6,452 nucleotides of DNA, taken from Pirellulales bacterium (GTDB lineage: Bacteria > Planctomycetota > Planctomycetia > Pirellulales > JALHPA01). Each line of letters opens with the position of its first letter. Position 1 is the stretch's first letter. Of the stretch, positions 1 to 3,881 are shown in pieces. Made by a program: the position numbers and the translations under genes. A model generated the notes under the pieces. That model had not been told where the DNA came from. It saw nothing but the letters and a program-made list of their open reading frames with translations, and made no database searches. The stretch spans positions 1 to 6,452 of the forward strand of contig JALHPA010000163.1 in NCBI GenBank assembly GCA_022842745.1, given 5' to 3'.

Positions 1-624
1 GGGCTTGATGTCGCGGTGGATGATTCCCTTCTGGTGGGCATGCTGAATCGCCTGGCAGACCGGCAACAGCAATTCCAGCCGCCGCCGCGGGGTAAGCTGC
101 CGCCGATCGCAATACTCCGTGATCGGTTCCCCTTTCACCAGTTCCATCACAAAGTACGGGCGGCCGCTCTCGGTCGCTCCGGCATCCAGCACCTTGGCGA
201 TGTGCGGGTGGTCCATCAGCGACAATGCTTGCCGCTCGGCCTCGAAACGGGCGATCACCTGCCGGGTGTCCATCCCAGGCTTGATGATTTTGAGCGCCAC
301 TTTGCGACGCACCGGTTCGAGTTGTTCGGCCATGTAAACCACGCCCATCCCCCCCTGACCGATCTCTTCCAGCAGCTTGTACGGTCCAAGCTGGGTGCCT
401 GGGCCTTCGGAACCGGCTTGCCACTCGGTACGGTCCAGATTCACGGGTTTTCCACCGAGGAAGCTGCCGGCGTTCGAGTGGGCGCGCAACAAGGCTTGCG
501 CCCTGGCCTTAAGTTCGGCGTCGTCTTGGCAGACCCGATCCAGGTAGCGTGCCCGCTCTTCGTCGGACGGCAGCGCAACGGCGGCGCTGAAAATCGTTTG
601 GAGGTCTGGTTTGCTGATGGACAC
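1..624 (-). CDS. Ser/Thr protein kinase, N-terminal 208 residues (3' end beyond left edge)
   Basis: Partial gene read on the minus strand from GTG at 624; the frame is open to the window edge. Residues 1-70 form the short helical leader that precedes many planctomycete kinases (acidic DEERARYL and AELKARAQALLRAH stretches). The kinase domain begins near residue 80 with LGPYKLLEEIGQGGMGVVY: the glycine loop is G89-x-G91-x-x-G94, the ATP-binding lysine is K112 in VALK, the helix-C glutamate is probably E130, and the catalytic loop H203-R-D-I-K-P208 ends exactly at the edge. DFG and all C-terminal domains are outside the window, so sensor repeats or a membrane anchor cannot be judged. The start is chosen by elimination: an in-frame TAG lies at 651-649, GTG 624 is the only usual start before the domain, and GGGAAAGAG precedes it. 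It lies 81 bp downstream of the ECF sigma gene on the same strand, the usual planctomycete sigma/kinase pairing, so signalling through that sigma factor is a fair inference. Confidence 0.93.
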   Translation of the reverse strand, partial: MSISKPDLQTIFSAAVALPSDEERARYLDRVCQDDAELKARAQALLRAHSNAGSFLGGKPVNLDRTEWQAGSEGPGTQLGPYKLLEEIGQGGMGVVYMAEQLEPVRRKVALKIIKPGMDTRQVIARFEAERQALSLMDHPHIAKVLDAGATESGRPYFVMELVKGEPITEYCDRRQLTPRRRLELLLPVCQAIQHAHQKGIIHRDIKP

Positions 625-705
625 ACTGGCTCTTTCCCGCGCTACACCCTACAGTGCCCCGTTTGGGCGCGAATTGGCTCACCGCCGGATGAATTTTTTT
701 GGAAT

Positions 706-1281
706 TCAGCTCAAGTCCGGCCGCTGTTCCTGATTCAAAGCGTCGAACAGCCAGGCGCGGGCGAAGGTCCAGTGGCGTTTGGCAGTGCTGGAGGAGATGC
801 CCATAACGGATGCGGCCTCGTGGATCGTCAGACCGGCGAAGTAACGGAGTTTGACGAGCTGGGCGCAGACGGCATTTTCGGTCGCCAGCCGTTCTAGGCA
901 CTCGTCGATCGCCAGCAGGGCTTCGTCCGGAGTGTCGGCGGCCAGCTCGATCGATCCCAGGTCGACCCGGTTCCGCCGGCCCTCGCGTTTCAGTCGGCCC
1001 TTGTCCCTCGCGCGGTTCAGGAGGATTCGCCGCATCGCCTCGGCGGCGGCGCCAAAAAAGTGGCCTCGGCTGTTCCAGCTTTGGACCTTGTCCACGTCCA
1101 CCAGCCGCAGATAGGCCTCGTGGACCAGGGCGGTGGCTTGCAGCGTTTGGCCCGGCTGCTCCTGCGCCAACCGGACCGCAGCCAGCTTCCGCAGCTCTTC
1201 ATACACCAGCGGCAGCAGGTGCTCCGCCGCGGATGGATCGCCGGACTCGATCTGAAACAGGATGCGGGTGACTTCGGACAC
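706..1281 (-). CDS. ECF RNA polymerase sigma factor, planctomycete kinase-associated type
   Basis: A 191-residue extracytoplasmic-function sigma factor that would direct RNA polymerase to alternative promoters. Region 2 spans about residues 16-100, with LVHEAYLRL (52-60) and RGHFFGAAAEAMRRIL (72-87). Region 4 spans about 125-185, with a helix-turn-helix in FAGLTIHEAASVMGISSSTAKR (148-169). The opening SEVTRILFQIESGDPSAAEHLLPLVYEELRKLAA is the usual N-terminus of this family, which fixes the start at GTG 1281. The frame is open further upstream, with an ATG at 1419 inside the end of the ABC1 gene, but the 46 extra residues resemble no sigma region. No clear Shine-Dalgarno precedes GTG 1281. 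No anti-sigma gene is visible. The Ser/Thr kinase starts 81 bp downstream on the same strand, and kinase-controlled ECF factors are characteristic of Planctomycetes. Target promoters are unknown. Confidence 0.93.
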   Translation of the reverse strand: MSEVTRILFQIESGDPSAAEHLLPLVYEELRKLAAVRLAQEQPGQTLQATALVHEAYLRLVDVDKVQSWNSRGHFFGAAAEAMRRILLNRARDKGRLKREGRRNRVDLGSIELAADTPDEALLAIDECLERLATENAVCAQLVKLRYFAGLTIHEAASVMGISSSTAKRHWTFARAWLFDALNQEQRPDLS

Positions 1282-1320
1282 GGGGTGCGGCGCGCTGGAG
1301 CATTCGACTAGATCGTGTCG

Positions 1321-1350
1321 ATTGTACAGAATGCCGGGCCAATTTGTCTG
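1321..1350 (-). promoter_or_regulatory. Possible promoter for the sigma/kinase pair
   Basis: Reading the minus strand, CAGACA (1350-1345, 4/6 to TTGACA) is followed after 18 bp by TACAAT (1326-1321, 5/6 to TATAAT), about 40 bp before the sigma GTG. The same GTACAAT string forms the -10 proposed for tetR, which gives some support. It is a consensus match only, so a chance hit is quite possible. Confidence 0.35.
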
Positions 1351-1377
1351 GGCGACGGGAGTCGCTCGATCGTCGCC
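1351..1377. repeat. 7-bp inverted repeat, GGCGACG/CGTCGCC
   Basis: GGCGACG (1351-1357) pairs perfectly with CGTCGCC (1371-1377) around a 13-nt loop. It lies just after the ABC1 stop and immediately upstream of the possible sigma -35. No T-tract follows on the minus strand, so it is not a standard intrinsic terminator. It could be a weak hairpin or chance in GC-rich DNA. Confidence 0.3.
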
Positions 1378-1402
1378 GTAGTCGAAGCCGCTGGCATGGG
1401 GT

Positions 1403-2842
1403 TTATCTAGGCAGGGCATAATCGCTCCGATCCCAGCCCGTGGCGCGGACTTCCTCTTCGGCGATCGGCGCCATGTCGATTTTGGCTTGCAGTCGGTACA
1501 ACAGCGACCGCATGCCAAACATCTGGCGGGCGATCAGGGGCGTGCAAGCCCTCGCACGGGTGTAGCGTTTGCGGGCCATTTGCATGAACATATCGACTCC
1601 GTGGCGGTAGTCTTGCTCGTCGCCAAAGTCGAAGTCTCCGCCGTGGTATCGCGCTCGCCACTGCCAGTCGGTGAATTCGTCCATCAGCCGCAGTCGTTCT
1701 TCGTCCGCGGGGTCATCGCCGATCCAGGACCATTCCTTGAGCACCGTGAGCCGTTCGTCGCGATTGCCGGTGGTGAGGGGCCGATCCATCTTGCGGAACA
1801 GGTCCCACAGCGTGTCGTCGAGGTCGATGATCATGCCGAAATCCAGTAAACCCAACCGACCATCGTTCATAAAAATGAAGTTGCCCGGATGCACATCCAC
1901 GTAGGACATGCGACCGGAGAAGAGCAGCCGGTACCAGCTTCGCACAAGGAGTCTGGCAAAATCGTTGCGTTGCTCCTGGGAGGGGCGGTTGGCGAGGAAT
2001 TCGTCTAGATGCAGACCTTCGAGGCGCTGCATGGTCAGCACCCGCGCCGTCGAATGCTCGCGGTAAACTTTCGGGACGACGATTCGATCGTCCTCGCGGA
2101 ACAGGGGAGCGGCGCGTTCGAGACTGGCGGCTTCCAGCTCATAGTCGGTTTCGCGCTCCAACCGGGAACAAAGATCGTCAAACTGGTCCTTGGTGTTTTC
2201 CCAATCGCGAGTGAGGCGCGCCGGTAGCAAATAGAGAAGCAGCGTGCGGAAATCCTGGCGGATCGTGCGGCCGATCCCGGGGTATTGGATTTTGACCGCG
2301 AGCGGCTCGCCCGAGACAAGCTGCGCTCGATGCACTTGTCCCAGCGAGGCGGCGGCGAACGCGCGGCGATCGAAACTGGCGAACTGGTTCTCAAAATTCT
2401 CGCCCAACTCGTTGCGGACCATTTCCTTAAGCAACGACCAGTGCATGGGAGGGGCGTCGAAGTGCAGTCGCTCCAACAATTGCACGAACTCGCCGGGAAC
2501 GATGTCGGGGAAGTTGGCTAGGGTTTGGCCCACTTTCATGGTGGCGCCGCGGAGGTAGCTCATCGAATCGAGAACGCGGACGGCCGTTCGCCAATGCGTC
2601 TCGGCCAGGGAACGCTGGTTCTGGTCGGCGCCTCGGAACCAACTGCGGAGCCAATAGAAGAGGTAGGCGGCCCCCAGTTTGGCTTGCAACGAACCGAGCA
2701 TTCCCATTCGGCGGAAAGCGCCCACGGGAAGGGGTCGCAACGACCAAGCCTCGAGATTCGCGGGGAGTGGACCCCGTTCGGCCAGCGGAGCTTCTTCGTC
2801 GATCGCGGGCAACGCAGCGACAAGTTGGGCCATGGTGGGCAT
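1403..2842 (-). CDS. ABC1/UbiB/ADCK-family atypical protein kinase
   Basis: A 479-residue member of the ABC1 (AarF/UbiB/ADCK) family of atypical kinase-like ATPases, known for roles in ubiquinone synthesis and lipid or quinone homeostasis. All family motifs are present: the KxGQ motif K103-V-G-Q106, the alanine-rich loop that replaces the glycine loop (AFAAASLGQVHRA, 161-173), the ATP-site lysine K184 in LAVKIQYPG, E231-T-D233 (the ExD motif), the catalytic loop D316-V-H-P-G-N321 and the metal-binding D334-F-G336. The domain is therefore probably active as a nucleotide binder. The C-terminus (DFDFGDEQDYRHGVDMFMQ onward) has no obvious membrane helix, unlike proteobacterial UbiB, so it looks soluble or peripheral. 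The ATG at 2842 is preferred because AAAGGA (2855-2850) sits 7 nt upstream, beside the tetR stop. A start at 2881 would overlap tetR by 35 bp and lacks such a site. Co-transcription with tetR is very likely. The substrate cannot be inferred, and no ubiquinone or menaquinone synthesis genes are in view. Confidence 0.93.
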   Translation of the reverse strand: MPTMAQLVAALPAIDEEAPLAERGPLPANLEAWSLRPLPVGAFRRMGMLGSLQAKLGAAYLFYWLRSWFRGADQNQRSLAETHWRTAVRVLDSMSYLRGATMKVGQTLANFPDIVPGEFVQLLERLHFDAPPMHWSLLKEMVRNELGENFENQFASFDRRAFAAASLGQVHRAQLVSGEPLAVKIQYPGIGRTIRQDFRTLLLYLLPARLTRDWENTKDQFDDLCSRLERETDYELEAASLERAAPLFREDDRIVVPKVYREHSTARVLTMQRLEGLHLDEFLANRPSQEQRNDFARLLVRSWYRLLFSGRMSYVDVHPGNFIFMNDGRLGLLDFGMIIDLDDTLWDLFRKMDRPLTTGNRDERLTVLKEWSWIGDDPADEERLRLMDEFTDWQWRARYHGGDFDFGDEQDYRHGVDMFMQMARKRYTRARACTPLIARQMFGMRSLLYRLQAKIDMAPIAEEEVRATGWDRSDYALPR

Positions 2843-2846
2843 GCGA

Positions 2847-3509
2847 CTATCCTTTGCGGTTGGGGGGCGAATGGGGGTCACGATCGCTTTGGCCGGCCAG
2901 CCAGGCTGTGAACATGGCCAGGGACTGGTCTAGCAAAGCCAAGGTGTCTTCTTGACGTGGAGAGCTGTCCTGGGACCAGAAGGCGAGGGCGCCGGTCACT
3001 AGCGTCCAATACATCTGCAGCGCCAGGGCCGAAAGAGCATCGCCATAGCCATGGCCTGCGATGATTTGGCCGACCACTTCCAGATGGCTGGATCGAATGG
3101 AGGTTCCATCCTGGGGATTGCGACGATCGGCCAACGGAGACAGCGTCGTTTCCAGGAGGGCCGACAAGTACTTGCGATGGGGCTTGAGCTTGCGCAGCAG
3201 TCCGGCCAAGTGAGCGAATAGTGCTTCCTCCAAGGACTGCGGGCTATCATCCGGTTGGTCGGAGTGGGGCAGACCAGCGGCGACGCCCGGGAATTCCGCA
3301 GCGGCTTTGTCACAGGCCTCGCGAAGGAACTCTTCGACGATCGACTCCTTGGTCGGGAAATAGTTGAAGAGTGTACCGGCGGCGATGCCTGCGGCGCTGG
3401 CGATGTCTCGGGTGGTGGTGGCGGCGAAACCTTGCTGGGCGAAGAGTGAGCGGGCAGTATCGAGGATTCGCCGGCGGGTGGCGGTTTTGGCGTCGGCGTT
3501 GATTCGCAT
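2847..3509 (-). CDS. TetR/AcrR-family transcriptional repressor
   Basis: A 220-residue TetR-type regulator of ordinary family length. The N-terminal DNA-binding domain is textbook: TRRRILDTARSLFAQQGF (11-28), then the helix-turn-helix TTRDIASAAGIAAGTLFNYF (32-51) and PTKESIVEEFL (52-62). The remaining residues form the variable helical ligand and dimer domain; the ligand cannot be predicted. The tail after about residue 206 (QSDRDPHSPPNRKG) looks disordered. The start is ATG 3509, preceded by AGGAGGG with about 10 nt spacing. The frame stays open to an ATG at 3761, but that extension would run through both operator copies and the promoter and resembles nothing in the family. The stop lies 4 bp before the ABC1 start, forming a two-gene operon. 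Two near-identical palindromes at its own promoter indicate autorepression, and the divergent position suggests it may also control the rightward fusion gene. Confidence 0.94.
   Translation of the reverse strand: MRINADAKTATRRRILDTARSLFAQQGFAATTTRDIASAAGIAAGTLFNYFPTKESIVEEFLREACDKAAAEFPGVAAGLPHSDQPDDSPQSLEEALFAHLAGLLRKLKPHRKYLSALLETTLSPLADRRNPQDGTSIRSSHLEVVGQIIAGHGYGDALSALALQMYWTLVTGALAFWSQDSSPRQEDTLALLDQSLAMFTAWLAGQSDRDPHSPPNRKG
2850..2855 (-). promoter_or_regulatory. Ribosome binding site for the ABC1 kinase gene
   Basis: AAAGGA on the minus strand lies 7 nt before ATG 2842. Its last base directly abuts the tetR TAG stop (2849-2847). It decides the start in favour of 2842 over 2881 and points to translational coupling with tetR. 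Confidence 0.75.
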
Positions 3510-3519
3510 GTGCGGCGTT

Positions 3520-3526
3520 CCCTCCT
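3520..3526 (-). promoter_or_regulatory. Ribosome binding site for tetR
   Basis: AGGAGGG on the minus strand lies 10 nt upstream of ATG 3509. It is the strongest Shine-Dalgarno match in the window and supports the short 220-residue start rather than the open frame further upstream. Confidence 0.75.
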
Positions 3527-3531
3527 GTTTT

Positions 3532-3547
3532 ATGAGCACGCTCACAT
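3532..3547. promoter_or_regulatory. Putative TetR operator 1 (ATGAGCACGCTCACAT)
   Basis: A near-palindrome whose core TGAGC-AC-GCTCA has perfect 5-bp arms. It matches the copy at 3582-3597 at 14 of 16 positions in the same orientation. It covers the last two bases of the tetR -10 (3551-3546) and the expected transcription start, so a bound dimer would block tetR transcription. Assignment to this TetR is inferred from position, size and symmetry. Confidence 0.7.
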
Positions 3548-3573
3548 TGTACGGGATGGGCAGGCGGCGTCCA
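3546..3573 (-). promoter_or_regulatory. Probable tetR-ABC1 promoter
   Basis: On the minus strand TGGACG (3573-3568, 4/6 to TTGACA) is followed after 16 bp by TACAAT (3551-3546, 5/6 to TATAAT), about 37 bp before the tetR start. Operator 1 overlaps the downstream end and operator 2 ends 8 bp upstream of the -35. The arrangement fits an autorepressed promoter. Confidence 0.55.
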
Positions 3574-3577
3574 GTGA

Positions 3578-3583
3578 TAAAAT
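3578..3583 (+). promoter_or_regulatory. Possible -10 of a rightward promoter for the fusion gene
   Basis: TAAAAT matches TATAAT at 5 of 6 positions and its last two bases fall inside operator 2, mirroring the tetR -10 on operator 1. No good -35 is seen at the usual distance (GATGGG with a 17-bp spacer is poor). If it is used, transcription would start near 3590 and leave a leader of about 210 nt before the GTG at 3801. Confidence 0.3.
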
Positions 3584-3597
3584 GAGCGCGCTCGCAT
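3582..3597. promoter_or_regulatory. Putative TetR operator 2 (ATGAGCGCGCTCGCAT)
   Basis: Second copy of the operator motif, 50 bp from the first when measured start to start. It contains the perfect 10-bp palindrome GAGCGCGCTC and differs from copy 1 by two A-to-G changes. On the plus strand it overlaps TAAAAT (3578-3583), a -10-like hexamer that would serve the rightward gene. Each copy therefore covers the end of one -10 in the divergent pair. Confidence 0.68.
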
Positions 3598-3800
3598 TTT
3601 TGTTGATTTTCCTTTGGAGGGCCGACTGGGGTCTCGTCTGCCTGCGAATATCCGCCTGGACCGCGTGGAATTTTGTTGTTGCCGAGGCCAGCCGTCGCGT
3701 AGATTTGGGGTCGTTCCATCCAGGCCAGGATGCGGACAAGACAAACGCGGCTGTTCCGCACAGTGCATCATTTGGATGGGTAGATGAGGGTTTGACGCCG
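3598..3800 (+). other. Leader-like region before the fusion gene, no gene identified
   Basis: About 200 bp between operator 2 and the fusion start. The reading frame of the fusion gene stays open through it back to an ATG at 3582, but the translation shows no recognisable domain and no ribosome binding site precedes that ATG. A 7-bp inverted repeat, GCCTGGA (3654-3660) with TCCAGGC (3719-3725), has a 58-nt loop and is weak. A poor promoter-like pair, TTGTTG and TAGATT with 18 bp between, lies around 3677-3706. No tRNA, riboswitch or terminator is recognised. Confidence 0.5.
3786..3790 (+). promoter_or_regulatory. Ribosome binding site of the fusion gene
   Basis: GAGGG lies 10 nt before GTG 3801. 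It supports that GTG as the start of translation, in agreement with the signal peptide that begins there. Confidence 0.5.
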
Positions 3801-3881
3801 GTGGCGACGATTTTTCGATTCGGGTTCTTGAGCTTCGCGTGCCTGGTCCTGGCGGCCGCCGGGTGGCATACGGTGCGCGGG
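3801..3881 (+). other. Signal peptide of the fusion protein
   Basis: Codons 1-27 encode a short N-region with one arginine (R6), a hydrophobic core of about 15 residues and a polar end with V25-x-G27 at positions -3 and -1. Cys14 sits in the middle of the hydrophobic core without a proper lipobox leucine at -3, so a lipoprotein is unlikely and ordinary Sec export is favoured. Confidence 0.65.

Larger units (their letters stand above)
1282..1402 (-). other. Intergenic gap between ABC1 kinase stop and sigma start
   Basis: A gap of 121 bp separates the ABC1 stop (TAA, 1405-1403) from the preferred sigma start. It holds a possible promoter (1350-1321) and a 7-bp inverted repeat (1351-1377). No small gene with a convincing start and ribosome binding site is seen. 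The gap is much longer than the 4-bp tetR-ABC1 junction, which suggests the sigma/kinase pair can be transcribed separately. Confidence 0.6.

Noticed and set aside
16..897. Plus-strand open frame of 293 codons over the kinase and sigma genes
   Set aside because: It lies antisense to two well-recognised genes, spans their intergenic gap, and has no domain or ribosome binding site.
1351..1377. Inverted repeat as an intrinsic terminator
   Set aside because: The stem is only 7 bp, the loop is 13 nt and no T-tract follows on the transcribed strand.
706..1518. Longer 270-residue version of the sigma factor
   Set aside because: The extension overlaps the ABC1 coding sequence and shows no sigma region. 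The family N-terminus begins at GTG 1281.
2847..3761. Longer 304-residue version of the TetR protein starting at ATG 3761
   Set aside because: The extra 84 residues resemble nothing in the family and would be encoded across the promoter and both operators. ATG 3509 has a strong AGGAGGG.
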